Assembly (NCBI GenBank): GCA_035570495.1
Contig: DATMLO010000025.1
Location: 10,700 to 74,699 of the forward strand
Direction: 5' to 3'
Length of the DNA: 64,000 bases
Source of the DNA: DATARH01 sp035570495
GTDB lineage: Bacteria; Pseudomonadota; Alphaproteobacteria; ATCC43930; CGMCC-115725
The notes under the pieces are model-generated. The model was not told where the DNA came from. It did no database searches and saw nothing but the letters and a program-made list of their open reading frames with translations. The translations under genes and the position numbers were made by a program. Below are positions 52,006 through 61,665 of the stretch, piece by piece (positions within the stretch are counted from its first letter, which is position 1; the number at the start of each line of letters is the position of its first letter).

Positions 52006-53793
52006 ATGGAATTCCCCATGCGCCGTTTTTTTGTCGGGTTTTTCGCCGTCGTCGGAATTATCGCCTTTGTCGGCTTTCTCGGTCTCGTCGCGCTGACCGT
52101 TAGCCTGGTGAAATACGCCGGCAAAGCGGCGCCGCTGCCGCAGTCGATCGTGCTCACCGCCGATCTTACCGGCGGCCTCGCTGACAAGCCCGATCCGGAC
52201 CCGATGGCTCGCCTGCTGTTCGACGAGAAGGGCACGCTGCGCGACTTTGTCGATGCGGTCGACCGTGCCGCCGACGACCCGCGGGTGAAGGGTCTTTACC
52301 TCGAACTCGGCGACGATTCGCTGGGTCTCGCGAAGACGCAGCAGGTGCGCGACACGATCGCCCACTTCCGCGCCAAGGGGAAATACGCCGTCGCTTTTGC
52401 CGACACGTTTGGCGAGGGCGACCCCGGCACGCGGCCCTATTACCTGGCGACCGCGTGCGACGAGATTTGGCTGCAGCCGCTGGGCGAGGTCAGCCTCACC
52501 GGGTTGCGCAGCGAGACGCCATTCCTCAAAGGGCTGCTCGACAAGCTCGGCATCGCCGCCGATTTCGATCATCGCGAGGAATTCAAGACGGCGATGAACA
52601 GCCTCACCGAGACGCAGATGACCGCGCCGCAGCGCGAGGAGGTCGAGGGGCTGCTGACTTCGATCTGGGGCCAGATCGCCGGCGACATCGCCAAGGCGCG
52701 CAATCTGAGCCCGGAGCGCATCACGGCGCTGGCCGATCGCGCGCCCTTGCTCGCCGACGAGGCGCAACCATTGGGTCTTGTCGACAAGCTCGGCTATCGC
52801 GATCAGGCGCTGGCCGAGGCGCGCGCCCATGGCGGCGACAGTGCGCGGCTGATGAACTTTAGCAAATACTTCAAGGCCGCCGGCCGGCCGCATGCCAGCG
52901 GCAGCCGGATCGCGCTGATCTATGGCACCGGGCTCATCACCCGTGGCGGCAGCGCCGCCGGTGTGTTCGCCGACGAGGATCAGTTCACCGCGCGCTCGAT
53001 CGGGCGCGCCTTTGCCGCCGCGACGCGCGACAAGGACGTGCGGGCGATCGTCTTCCGCATCGACAGCCCTGGCGGCTCGGCGACCGCGTCGGAAACGATC
53101 TGGCGCAACGTCGCGGAGGCGCGCCGCGCCGGCAAGCCGGTTATCGTCTCGATGGGCGACGTCGCCGCCTCGGGCGGGTATTACGTCGCCGCGCCGGCCG
53201 ACAAGATCGTCGCCGAGCCGGCGACCTTGACCGGTTCGATCGGCGTGCTTGCCGGCAAGCTGGTGCTTGGCGGGTTGATGCAAAAACTCGGCGTCACCAC
53301 CGATTCCGCCGAGCGTGGCGCCAATTCCGGGATGTTCAGCGCGGCCAGCGATTTCACCCCCGCGCAGCGCGAGCGGCTCGACGCCGAACTCGACAACACC
53401 TATGCCGGGTTCAAGAACCACGTGGTGGCCGGTCGCCATCTGACGACCGACCAGGTCGAGGCGGCCGCCAAGGGCCGGGTGTGGTCGGGCGAGGATGCGA
53501 AAGGCAAGGGGCTCGTCGATGCGCTCGGCGGCTACGAGACGGCGTTCGACCTGGCGCGCGAGGCGGCGAAGCTGCCGGAGGACGCGCCGATCGATGTGGT
53601 GGTCTATCCCCGCGAACGTGGGCTGAGCGCCACGCTTATCGCGCGGCTGCGCGGCGATGACATCGACGAGACCTCGGCTCTGGGTGGGCTGGGGCGCGGG
53701 CTCACGATGTTGCGCATGATCATCGCCGCGGTCGACTTGGCGATCGAGGACCCCGGCATCCTGCGGATGGCGCCGGTCGGCGATATCCGCTAA
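52006..53793 (+). CDS. sppA: Signal peptide peptidase SppA, long form
   Basis: 595 residues with an N-terminal membrane anchor FFVGFFAVVGIIAFVGFLGL and two ClpP-like domains. Catalytic Ser389 is in GDVAASGGYYVAAPA and the general base Lys194 in REEFKTAMNSLT, a Ser/Lys dyad. GSIGVLAGKLVLGGLMQKLG follows. It degrades signal peptides remaining in the inner membrane, facing the periplasm. ATG 52018 (MRRFF...) is an alternative start. Confidence 0.93.
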   Translation: MEFPMRRFFVGFFAVVGIIAFVGFLGLVALTVSLVKYAGKAAPLPQSIVLTADLTGGLADKPDPDPMARLLFDEKGTLRDFVDAVDRAADDPRVKGLYLELGDDSLGLAKTQQVRDTIAHFRAKGKYAVAFADTFGEGDPGTRPYYLATACDEIWLQPLGEVSLTGLRSETPFLKGLLDKLGIAADFDHREEFKTAMNSLTETQMTAPQREEVEGLLTSIWGQIAGDIAKARNLSPERITALADRAPLLADEAQPLGLVDKLGYRDQALAEARAHGGDSARLMNFSKYFKAAGRPHASGSRIALIYGTGLITRGGSAAGVFADEDQFTARSIGRAFAAATRDKDVRAIVFRIDSPGGSATASETIWRNVAEARRAGKPVIVSMGDVAASGGYYVAAPADKIVAEPATLTGSIGVLAGKLVLGGLMQKLGVTTDSAERGANSGMFSAASDFTPAQRERLDAELDNTYAGFKNHVVAGRHLTTDQVEAAAKGRVWSGEDAKGKGLVDALGGYETAFDLAREAAKLPEDAPIDVVVYPRERGLSATLIARLRGDDIDETSALGGLGRGLTMLRMIIAAVDLAIEDPGILRMAPVGDIR

Positions 53794-53877
53794 GGGCGTT
53801 CGCGTATCGGCGGCTTATTTTCGTCATAAAGCGGGTATAATCCGCATCGTCGCTGAGGGGGATCGGCGGAGGGTAAG

Positions 53878-54090
53878 GTGAAGGGAAAATTCCTGGTTCT
53901 GGCGGTGGCTCTGCCGCTCGCCGCGTGCGGCTGGTTTAGCCATAAAAGCGAAGAGCAAGCCACGGCGCCCGCCGGCGTTTCGAACCTGTCGTCCGACGAG
54001 GTACTCAAGAAGGACTGCTTGGACGAGACCTGGAAGCAGCAGAATCTCGGCCTATGGTACTCGGTCTGCCGCCAGCCGATGAAGTGGTGA
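53878..54090 (+). CDS. 70-aa lipoprotein
   Basis: GTG start with GGAGGGTAAG before it. MKGKFLVLAVALPLAACGWF is a lipoprotein signal, lipobox LAAC. The mature part has two Cys (KDCLDETWKQQNLGLWYSVC) that could form a disulfide. Function unknown. Confidence 0.72.
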   Translation: MKGKFLVLAVALPLAACGWFSHKSEEQATAPAGVSNLSSDEVLKKDCLDETWKQQNLGLWYSVCRQPMKW

Positions 54091-54115
54091 TCGGCGCGGC
54101 GGCTAAGTCGCGGTG

Positions 54116-55948
54116 TCAAGTCCCCGGCGGGATCACCGGCAGCACCAGATAAGACGGCCGAGCGCTTTCGACGAACACCGTGGTCGTGGCGCGGCGCTTA
54201 TGCGCCATCGACCCTTCCGGTTCGCCCGAATTCGGGCTGATGTCGAAATGCGGAAAATTGCTGCCGGCGAGGTCGAGGCGAAGCCGATGGCCGCGCTTGA
54301 AGAGATTGGCGCAAGGAAACATCGCCACCGTGACCGCATAAGGGCGGCCGGGCTCGAGCGGCGTCGGCGCCTCCCAGGACTCGCGGTAGCGCAGCCGGAG
54401 CACGCCCTCGCTGAGGTTCATCGCGAACCCGTCTGGGTAGTCGGCGCTCGCCGGGTACCAATCGATGAGCTTGGCGTGGATATCGGCGTCCGGGCCGTCG
54501 CTCGCGACCCATAGATGGAGCTCGATCGGTCCGGCGATCTCGACATCTTCGGGCAGCGGCGGGGTCTGGAATGTCAGCACGTCCGGCCGTCCGGCGAGCG
54601 GCCCGTAAGGTGGCTTGCTGCCGAAAAAATTTGGGCCGGTGCGCTGGTCGTAAGCGCCGCTATACATGACCGGTCCGCCCGAGCTGAGCGCGCCGCCGAT
54701 CGTCGGGACGGGATCGTCGGGGTCGGCGATGAAGGACAGCATGGCGCTGCTCTCGCCGGGCCGGGCGATCAGCAGCGACCGGCCGGGATGCAGGTAGAAG
54801 CGGGTGAACGCGGTCTGCGGCAACGGCCAGTGATCCGCCTCCCGCCAGAAGCCGCCATGGTGGAGTCGCCCGGCCGCGTTGCGCCAGGCGACGCCGTCTG
54901 CTGACCGGCCGCCGCCCATGACGAAGACCCGCACCGTCGGCTCGCGCGCGACGCCGTTGTCGACGCCCTTGACCCAGCAGTCAAACCAGCGCCGCCGGAC
55001 ACTGAAGAAATCGTCGCCGAGATTGCCGTCGAGCGGCGCCGCCGCGCCAAACTCGACATCGCCGGCAAAGGACAGCGAGCGGTCGCCATGCGTCCACGGT
55101 CCGAGCACTAGGCGCGCCGGGCCGCGCCGGCCCGACAGACCGGTGTAATTTTCCATCGCGGTGCGCGCATAGGGGTCGTACCAGCCTGACAAATGCACCA
55201 TCGGCACATCGGCGTAGCGGTCGTAATACCCCTCGGCGTAGATGCCGGGCTGCTTCCAGTAATCGTCGAAATTGCCGTGCGACCATTGCTCGAACAGGTA
55301 GTCCTCGAAGTCGGGCGCGGCCTTGAGCGGGGAATCGCCGGGCCGCCAGGGCATGCGCGCCATCCATTCGGTGATGTCCTCGGCGGCGAGCGCCGCCCTC
55401 ACCGCCGGGTCCTTGGCGTCGGCGAGCGCGTTGCGATAGGCCCAGGTCGCCTGCTTCAGGTCGAAGGCCCCGCCATGCCGGATACCGCTGCGAAACGCGT
55501 TCGAGAAGCCGCCGCAAGCGATGTACTGCGCCGCAAGTCCGGGCGGGTCGAGGCAGCCCAACGCCATCTGCGCATGCGCCGCGTAGCTGAGACCCATTGT
55601 CGCGATGCGGCCATTGCACCAGGGCTGCGCGACGAGCCAGGCGCAGGTGTCGTAACCGTCCGGCGCTTCGCTCAGATATTTCGTGAACCCGCCCTCCGAA
55701 CGGTAGCGGCCGCGGCAATCCTGAAAGGCGACGGCATAGCCGGCCTCGACAAAATAGCGCGCCACCGCCTCGCGCGAGCGCGGCGCCGGGTCGGTCGCGG
55801 TGATCTCTGAACGGCTCGGCGCCGATTTGTCGTAGGGCGTGCGCTCGAGGATCACCGGGAAAGAGCCCGCGCCCTCCGGCCGGTAGATGTCGGTCGCCAG
55901 ACGCACCTCGTCGCGCGCGGCGATCATGATGTCGCTCTCGACGATCAT
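54116..55948 (-). CDS. CocE/NonD family hydrolase (X-Pro dipeptidyl-peptidase S15-like)
   Basis: 610 residues. MIAARDEVRLATDIYRPEGA and RTPYDKSAPSRSE open the fold; nucleophile Ser121 in IATMGLSYAAHAQMA (GxSYxA); then MVHLSGWYDPYARTAMENYT and LVLGPWTHGDRS give Asp and His; the C-terminal jelly-roll domain begins LTFQTPPLPEDVEIAG. It cleaves an ester or amide, perhaps acyl-amino acid or xenobiotic. ATG 55948 is chosen because the family starts here; a longer frame adds an unlikely N-terminus. Confidence 0.9.
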   Translation of the reverse strand: MIVESDIMIAARDEVRLATDIYRPEGAGSFPVILERTPYDKSAPSRSEITATDPAPRSREAVARYFVEAGYAVAFQDCRGRYRSEGGFTKYLSEAPDGYDTCAWLVAQPWCNGRIATMGLSYAAHAQMALGCLDPPGLAAQYIACGGFSNAFRSGIRHGGAFDLKQATWAYRNALADAKDPAVRAALAAEDITEWMARMPWRPGDSPLKAAPDFEDYLFEQWSHGNFDDYWKQPGIYAEGYYDRYADVPMVHLSGWYDPYARTAMENYTGLSGRRGPARLVLGPWTHGDRSLSFAGDVEFGAAAPLDGNLGDDFFSVRRRWFDCWVKGVDNGVAREPTVRVFVMGGGRSADGVAWRNAAGRLHHGGFWREADHWPLPQTAFTRFYLHPGRSLLIARPGESSAMLSFIADPDDPVPTIGGALSSGGPVMYSGAYDQRTGPNFFGSKPPYGPLAGRPDVLTFQTPPLPEDVEIAGPIELHLWVASDGPDADIHAKLIDWYPASADYPDGFAMNLSEGVLRLRYRESWEAPTPLEPGRPYAVTVAMFPCANLFKRGHRLRLDLAGSNFPHFDISPNSGEPEGSMAHKRRATTTVFVESARPSYLVLPVIPPGT

Positions 55949-56033
55949 GTCGGCTCTGTGCGGTTCACTGGGCGCCCTCCCTTGCCCGTTGACGACGTTT
56001 CGGCTAATCCTCGGCACGACCGATCGTGACGAT

Positions 56034-56108
<75 letters not shown>

Positions 56109-56143
56109 TCTCGTTACGGTCGGGCCGTCGGGGGAGCGAGCGG

Positions 56144-56515
56144 ATGTTGAACATGCGGCTTGCGGCGACAGGGGTTTTCGCGGTGGCGCTGGCGGCGATG
56201 CTGCCGGCCTGCGTCCCGCAGGATATCGAGGATCCGGCCGAGCGTGCGGTGGCCGGGGCGGCGCTGGGGACGGCGTTGGGCACCGGGATCGGCGCGACCT
56301 TCGCGATCAACCCGGGGATTGGTTCAATCATCGGCGCCGAGACCGGCGCGGCGCTCGGTGCGCTCGCCGGTGTCATGACCTCACCACCCGCGCCGAGCTA
56401 CAAGCCGGTCGCGGTGCCGGCCGAGGCGGTCATTCCCGGCTTCTACGATACCTGGCCGCCGGGATACGGCGCGCCGCCGACCAATCCCGAGACGCAGTCG
56501 CCGCACGCCGGCTGA
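56144..56515 (+). CDS. Glycine-zipper lipoprotein
   Basis: 123 residues. MLNMRLAATGVFAVALAAML leads to lipobox LPAC. The middle AGAALGTALGTGIGATFAIN and GIGSIIGAETGAALGALAG are Gly-zipper segments that pack as membrane-associated helices; the C terminus is Pro-rich. It resembles short outer-membrane-lipoprotein-like or YMGG-type proteins. It lies 36 bp after tRNA-Val and before lgt, the enzyme that would lipidate it. Confidence 0.8.
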   Translation: MLNMRLAATGVFAVALAAMLPACVPQDIEDPAERAVAGAALGTALGTGIGATFAINPGIGSIIGAETGAALGALAGVMTSPPAPSYKPVAVPAEAVIPGFYDTWPPGYGAPPTNPETQSPHAG

Positions 56516-56540
56516 TCGGGCGGCCATCTAGCCGCTGCCG

Positions 56541-57446
56541 ATGCCGCTGCTCACCATCCCGTTTCCGGCCATCGACCCGATCGCGGTGTCGCTCGGGCCG
56601 TTCGCGATCCGCTGGTACGCCCTCGCCTATATCGTCGGTCTGCTTATCGGCTGGCGTTATTGCCTGATGCTGGCGGACCGCGCGCCGCAACTTATCGGGC
56701 GCAAGGAAATCGATGATTTTCTCGTCTGGGCGACGCTGGGGGTCGTGCTCGGCGGCCGCGTCGGCTTTGTGCTGTTCTACAATCTGCCGTTCTACATCGA
56801 CCATCCGCTGCAGATGTTCGAGCTGTGGCATGGCGGGATGTCGTTCCACGGCGGCGCGCTCGGCGTGACGATCGCGATCATCGTGTTCTGCCGCCAGCGT
56901 GGGCTGTCGATTTTCGCGCTCAGCGACATCGTCATCGAGGCGATCCCGATCGGCCTGTTCTTTGGGCGCATCGCCAATTTCATCAATGGCGAGCTGTGGG
57001 GCCGGATGACCGACACCGCCTGGGCGATCATCTATCCCGGCGGGGCGGTCAGCGCGAACCAGGTGCCGCCGAACCTGCTCGGCCTGTGCCAGAACGTTAC
57101 CTTCGCCGATGGCAGCCCCGGCTTTAATTGCCCGCGCCATCCGAGCGAGCTCTACGAGGCGGCGTGCGAGGGCGTCCTGCTGTTTTTGCTGCTGCTCTAT
57201 TTCGAGCATCGCGGCGTGCGGCGCCGGCCGGGGATCGAGACCGGGATCTTTCTTATCGGCTACGCGATCGCGCGGACGTCCGGTGAGCTGTTCCGCCAGC
57301 CCGACGCACAACTGGGCTTTCTGTTCTATATCGGTGGTTTCGGGGTGACGATGGGCCAGCTGTTGTCGATCCCGGTGCTGATCGCCGGCGCGGTCATCAT
57401 CTGGTGGATGCAACGCGAGCCGGCCGCAGCCGCGTCGCCGCGGTGA
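56541..57446 (+). CDS. lgt: Prolipoprotein diacylglyceryl transferase
   Basis: 301 residues, seven hydrophobic segments. Signature HGGMSFHGGALGV and the invariant GRIANFINGELWGRM. It moves diacylglyceryl from phosphatidylglycerol to the Cys of lipoprotein precursors in the inner membrane. The stop overlaps the methyltransferase start by GTGA, a conserved lgt-midA-type pair in alphaproteobacteria. Confidence 0.96.
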   Translation: MPLLTIPFPAIDPIAVSLGPFAIRWYALAYIVGLLIGWRYCLMLADRAPQLIGRKEIDDFLVWATLGVVLGGRVGFVLFYNLPFYIDHPLQMFELWHGGMSFHGGALGVTIAIIVFCRQRGLSIFALSDIVIEAIPIGLFFGRIANFINGELWGRMTDTAWAIIYPGGAVSANQVPPNLLGLCQNVTFADGSPGFNCPRHPSELYEAACEGVLLFLLLLYFEHRGVRRRPGIETGIFLIGYAIARTSGELFRQPDAQLGFLFYIGGFGVTMGQLLSIPVLIAGAVIIWWMQREPAAAASPR

Positions 57447-58537
57447 GCGCGGCCGATCTCACCGCACGTCTCGTCCGCCACATTCGCGCGCATGGACCGC
57501 TGACCGTCGCCGCCTTTATGGCGATGGCGCTGCACGACCCCAAGGGCGGGTATTACGCGCGGCGTCAGCCGTTGGGCGCTGCCGGCGATTTTGTCACCGC
57601 GCCGGAGATCAGCCAGATTTTTGGCGAGCTGATCGGGCTGTGGTGCGCCGATTTGTGGCAGCGCATGGGAAGTCCCGATCCCGTCATCGTCGCCGAGCTG
57701 GGGCCGGGGCGCGGTCTGCTGATGGCGGATTTCTTGCGCGCCGCGTCGGGGGTCGCTGGGTTCCGTGATGCGATGCGGCTGTGTCTTGTCGAAGCGAGCC
57801 CGGTGCTGCGCGCCGAGCAACAACGCCGGCTTGCGGATGCCGACGCTGTCTGGCTCGACGATATCGGCGGTTTGCCGGATGGTCCGTTGCTGCTGGTTGC
57901 CAATGAGTTTCTCGACGCGTTGCCGATCCGCCAGCTGGTGCGCGGCTCCGAGCATTGGGCGGAACGGCTGGTCGCACTCGATGGCGACAGCCAATTGTGC
58001 TTCGCCGAGGGGCCGGAAAGCCCGGCGCTAACCCTTCTTATTCCGCCCGCGCAGCGTGACGCCGCGCCGGGCACGATCGTTGAGCTTTGCCTCGCGGCGA
58101 CAGCCCTGTCGGCGGGTCTGGCCGAGCGGTTCCGCGGTCAGCCGGGCGCGGCGCTGTTTGTCGATTACGGCTATGCCGCGCCGACAGGGAGATCGACGCT
58201 GGCGGCGATCGACACGCACCGCGCAGCCGCGATCCTCGACGCGCCGGGCACGGCCGATTTGTCGGCGCATGTCGATTTCGCCGCGATCGCTGCTGCCGCG
58301 CGCGCGAGTGGCGCCCTGGTCTGCGGTCCGGCGCCGCAGGGCGCGTTCCTCAAGGCACTTGGCGCCGAGCTGCGCCTCGAAATGCTGTCGCGCCGCGCCG
58401 CGCCCGATCAGCGCGCCGCGCTCGAAACCGGGCTGAAGCGCTTGATCGATCCGAGTGAGATGGGCACCCTGTTTCAGGCGCTGGCGATCGTCTCTCCGGG
58501 CTTAGCGGCGCCCGCCGGGTTTGCCGATGGCGTATAA
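57443..58537 (+). CDS. SAM-dependent methyltransferase, MidA/NDUFAF7 family
   Basis: 364 residues, GTG start overlapping lgt stop. ALHDPKGGYYARRQPLGAAG, FVTAPEISQIFGELIGLWCA and the SAM motif VIVAELGPGRGLLMADFL are diagnostic; LVANEFLDALPIRQL also matches. Mitochondrial homologs methylate an arginine on complex I subunit NDUFS2; a bacterial equivalent role is possible but unproven. Confidence 0.92.
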   Translation: MSAADLTARLVRHIRAHGPLTVAAFMAMALHDPKGGYYARRQPLGAAGDFVTAPEISQIFGELIGLWCADLWQRMGSPDPVIVAELGPGRGLLMADFLRAASGVAGFRDAMRLCLVEASPVLRAEQQRRLADADAVWLDDIGGLPDGPLLLVANEFLDALPIRQLVRGSEHWAERLVALDGDSQLCFAEGPESPALTLLIPPAQRDAAPGTIVELCLAATALSAGLAERFRGQPGAALFVDYGYAAPTGRSTLAAIDTHRAAAILDAPGTADLSAHVDFAAIAAAARASGALVCGPAPQGAFLKALGAELRLEMLSRRAAPDQRAALETGLKRLIDPSEMGTLFQALAIVSPGLAAPAGFADGV

Positions 58538-58558
58538 TGGCCCACTGGTGATAGCCCC

Positions 58559-59323
58559 ATGATGATCACCCTCGACGTGCTCGATGATTGCGCTGGCTTG
58601 CGCCACGGGTTCTTCACCCGCGAGGGCGGGGTCAGCGGCGGGCTCTTCGCGTCGCTGAATTGCGGCTACGGCTCGGGCGACGATCCGGCCAACGTCGCGC
58701 ACAACCGCGCGATCGCCGCCGACCGGCTTGGCCTTGCCGAGGATCGCCTCATCACCTGCCATCAAATCCACAGCGCTACGGTGCTGACCGTCACCGAACC
58801 GTGGCGGCGGGAGGATGCACCGCGAGCCGACGGCATGGCCACCGATCGACCGCATATCGCGCTGGGTGTGCTCGCCGCCGACTGCGCGCCGGTGTTGTTC
58901 GCCGACCCTGAGGCCCGGGTCATCGGCGCGGCGCATGGCGGCTGGCGCGGCGCGCTTGGCGGAGTGATGGAGGCAACGGTCGAGGCGATGACAAAACTCG
59001 GCGCCGCGCCGTCGCGCATCCGCGCCGGGATCGGCCCGTGCATCGCCCAGCCATCCTATGAGGTTGGCCCGGAATTTCCCGGCCGCTTTGCCGAAGTCGA
59101 CGGCGGATCGTTTTTTGCGCCCGCCGCGCGGCCCGGGCATTTCCGCTTCGACCTGCCCGGCTATATCGCGCATCGGCTCGCGCGGTTCGGGCTCGCCGCG
59201 GTCGCCGATGTTGCTTGCGACACGGCCGCCGACCCGGCGCGCTTCTTCAGCTACCGGCGAGCGTGCTTGGCGGGCGAGCGCGACTACGGGCGCGCGGTCG
59301 CGGCGATCTGTCTGGGCGCCTGA
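58559..59323 (+). CDS. pgeF: Multicopper-like YfiH/PgeF family protein (laccase-domain)
   Basis: 254 residues. GLRHGFFTREGGVSGGLFAS, CHQIHSATVLTV, VLAADCAPVLFADP and AAHGGWRGALGGVMEATVEA place the Zn-binding His/Cys residues of YfiH/YlmD/LACC1. Members act as purine nucleoside phosphorylase/adenosine deaminase or peptidoglycan-editing factor. Its stop TGA shares bases with the ATG of a 23-codon ORF (TGATG). Confidence 0.93.
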   Translation: MMITLDVLDDCAGLRHGFFTREGGVSGGLFASLNCGYGSGDDPANVAHNRAIAADRLGLAEDRLITCHQIHSATVLTVTEPWRREDAPRADGMATDRPHIALGVLAADCAPVLFADPEARVIGAAHGGWRGALGGVMEATVEAMTKLGAAPSRIRAGIGPCIAQPSYEVGPEFPGRFAEVDGGSFFAPAARPGHFRFDLPGYIAHRLARFGLAAVADVACDTAADPARFFSYRRACLAGERDYGRAVAAICLGA

Positions 59324-59394
59324 TGCCGTACCTCATCATGTTCGGCATCGCGTGCCTGCTGGGCCTTCTGGTTACTTGCGCACTGACCACGTGA
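59323..59394 (+). CDS. 23-aa coupled hydrophobic micro-ORF
   Basis: ATG overlaps the pgeF stop (TGATG) and its own TGA (59392-59394) overlaps the GTG start of the next lipoprotein gene (GTGA). The peptide MPYLIMFGIACLLGLLVTCA plus LTT is one hydrophobic helix. Too short to identify. The double overlap and hydrophobicity suggest either a real small membrane protein or a translational coupling device between pgeF and the lipoprotein. Confidence 0.5.
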   Translation: MPYLIMFGIACLLGLLVTCALTT

Positions 59395-60536
59395 TCCGGG
59401 CGCCGCGGCGCCTTGCCGTGCCGGTCGGCGGGGCCGTGCTGGCCCTGCTGCTCGCCGCATGTCAGCCGCTGCCGCATCCCTTCGATTATGACCGGCCGTC
59501 GGCGGCGCTGATCGCGGTTCCCGACAATTTCAATATCGCGGTCGGCCGGGTCGAGGGCGATCCGCACGCGACCGCCGAGAAGCTGCCGCGGGCGATCGCC
59601 CAGGAGCTGGTGAAGCACAACATCACCGCGAGCGACGAAACGGCGAGCAAGGCGAGCTATCAGCTCGCCGGCCGGATCGACGAACACCCCGATCAACCCG
59701 GCCGGTCGGTCGTCACCGTCGACTGGCAGTTGCGCGACCCGCACGGCAACCTCGTCAGCGAGCGCAGCGACAAGCTGGCCGCGCCGACGCGCGACTGGGA
59801 TAACGGTGACCAGGCGCAGGTCGCGCAGTTGGCGGCGGCCGGCGCCGCCGGCCTCGCCGCGCTGATGACCGACACAACCCCCAAGGAGGCGCCGGGCGGC
59901 GGTCGTGTCCGCGTCGCGGTGCGCAAGATCGATGGCGCGCCAGGCGATGGCAACGCATCGCTCGCTAACTCGCTGACGGCGGTGTTGAAGCACGCCGACA
60001 TCGATCTCGTTGATGCCGCGAACGGCAAACCCGATGTCGACATCGATTGCGCCGTCAAGCTCGACGCCATTCCCGGCGGCCAGCAGCACATCAAGATCGT
60101 CTGGCATGTCGCCCGTGCCGCGGGTGGGGAGGTCGGCCAGGTTGCGCAAGAAAACGACATTCCGCACGGCCGGCTCGACGGGCCCTGGGGCGATATCTCC
60201 TACAGCGTCGCGATTTCCGCGGCCGACGGGATCATGGCGCTGGTCGATCGTGCCGCGCCGGCGGGGAAGCGCGTCGGGGCGGCGCGCGCAGCGTCTTCCG
60301 ACGCTCCGACCGCGGACGCCCCGACCGCCAATGTCGCGACGCCGGCGTCGATCGATGCGGCCGCCAATGCCGGTAAACCGTCGGCGCCGCCGGTCGCCGG
60401 CAACATCGATTCGCCCGAAGTCAATCTGCCGCCGGTCAATGTAGGGCCGGCCGATATGCCGAAGCCGTTGGGGGCGCCGCCCGATGTCCCCGTACCGCTA
60501 CCTTTTCGCGGCATTCCGATCCCGCAGAATTTCTGA
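59391..60536 (+). CDS. Large lipoprotein with repeated stress-like domain
   Basis: 381 residues, GTG 59391. RLAVPVGGAVLALLLAACQP is a lipoprotein signal with lipobox LAAC. The mature part has two similar alpha/beta units: FNIAVGRVEGDPHATAEKLP with SVVTVDWQLRDPHGNLVSE, and VRVAVRKIDGAPGDGNASLA with HIKIVWHVARAAGGEVGQVA, then a disordered Ala/Pro/Asp-rich tail. Function unknown; membrane-anchored periplasmic or outer-membrane protein. The start overlaps the micro-ORF stop. Confidence 0.82.
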   Translation: MIRAPRRLAVPVGGAVLALLLAACQPLPHPFDYDRPSAALIAVPDNFNIAVGRVEGDPHATAEKLPRAIAQELVKHNITASDETASKASYQLAGRIDEHPDQPGRSVVTVDWQLRDPHGNLVSERSDKLAAPTRDWDNGDQAQVAQLAAAGAAGLAALMTDTTPKEAPGGGRVRVAVRKIDGAPGDGNASLANSLTAVLKHADIDLVDAANGKPDVDIDCAVKLDAIPGGQQHIKIVWHVARAAGGEVGQVAQENDIPHGRLDGPWGDISYSVAISAADGIMALVDRAAPAGKRVGAARAASSDAPTADAPTANVATPASIDAAANAGKPSAPPVAGNIDSPEVNLPPVNVGPADMPKPLGAPPDVPVPLPFRGIPIPQNF

Positions 60537-60660
60537 ACGGGTGGCGAGCCGGGTCACGCTCTAAACTTGGTTGATTGCCCCGGCTGAGCGTTTTATTACA
60601 CTTCTGTGCGCGTGACGCTGCGGGATTGGGCCCGGCGGCGCCGTCGCCAGTCGCTGCGGC

Positions 60661-61593
60661 ATGAAAATTCTGACCTGCAACGCAAATCGGCCACTAGCCG
60701 AAGCGATCTCGGCCTATTTGAGCCTGCCGCTGGCGCGCGCCAGCGTCCGGCGCTTCTCGGATATGGAGGTGTTTGTCGAGATCCAGGAGAATGTGCGCGG
60801 CGAGGATGTCTTTGTGATCCAGCCGACCTCCTATCCGGCGAACGACAATCTGATGGAGCTGCTCGTCACGCTTGATGCGCTGAAGCGCAGCTCGGCGCGG
60901 CGGGTGACGGCGGTGATCCCGTATTACGGCTATGCGCGGCAGGACCGCAAGACGAGCTCGCGCTCGCCGATCTCGGCGAAGCTCGTCGCTAATCTGATCA
61001 CCGCCGCGGGCGCCAACCGGGTGCTGACGCTGGATCTGCACGCGGCGCAGATCCAGGGGTTCTTCGACATCCCGGTCGATAATCTCTACGCATCGCCGGT
61101 GCTGGTGAAGGACATCAAGGACGCGCGCGCCAATCAGGACCTGGTCATCGTCTCGCCCGATGTCGGCGGCGTGCTGCGCGCCCGCGACATCGCCCGCCGG
61201 CTCGACGTCGACCTCGCGATCATCGACAAGCGGCGCGAGCGCGCCGGCGTGTCCGAGGTCATGAACATCATCGGCGATGTCGAGGGCCGCCACTGTATCC
61301 TTGTCGACGACATCGTCGACAGCGCCGGCACGTTGTGCAACGCGGCAACGGCGCTGATCGAGGCCGGCGCCAAGGCGGCCTATGCCTATTGCACGCATGG
61401 CGTGTTGTCGGGTGGCGCGGTGGCGCGGGTCGCGGCGTCGCCGATCGAAGAGCTGGTGCTGACCGACAGCATCGTCGCCACCGAAGCGGTGCGTCTGTCG
61501 CGCAACATCCGCCAGCTGACGATCGCCCCCTTGATAGCCGAGGCGATGCTGCGGATCAGCGAGGAACGGTCGGTTTCCAGCCTGTTCAACTGA
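60661..61593 (+). CDS. prs: Ribose-phosphate pyrophosphokinase
   Basis: 310 residues. YYGYARQDRKTSSRSPISAK, TLDLHAAQIQGFFDIPVDNL, VVSPDVGG and the PRPP loop ILVDDIVDSAGTL are invariant. It makes PRPP from ribose-5-phosphate and ATP for nucleotide, His and Trp synthesis. Followed by a terminator then rplY, the common prs-rplY-pth order. Confidence 0.97.
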   Translation: MKILTCNANRPLAEAISAYLSLPLARASVRRFSDMEVFVEIQENVRGEDVFVIQPTSYPANDNLMELLVTLDALKRSSARRVTAVIPYYGYARQDRKTSSRSPISAKLVANLITAAGANRVLTLDLHAAQIQGFFDIPVDNLYASPVLVKDIKDARANQDLVIVSPDVGGVLRARDIARRLDVDLAIIDKRRERAGVSEVMNIIGDVEGRHCILVDDIVDSAGTLCNAATALIEAGAKAAYAYCTHGVLSGGAVARVAASPIEELVLTDSIVATEAVRLSRNIRQLTIAPLIAEAMLRISEERSVSSLFN

Positions 61594-61618
61594 GCCGAAC
61601 TCGATTATATGAACGCCG

Positions 61619-61644
61619 AAACGGGCGGCTCGCCGCCCGTTTTT
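61619..61644 (+). terminator. Terminator after prs
   Basis: AAACGGGCGGC, loop TC, GCCGCCCGTTT then TT: an 11-bp stem with T-run, 26 bp after the prs stop and 22 bp before rplY start. Confidence 0.85.
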
Positions 61645-61665
61645 CAATTGAAGGAGTGCCCCAGT

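Noticed and set aside
61609..61665. rplY starting at 61609
   Set aside because: The extension covers a transcription terminator and is unlike any L25 N terminus.
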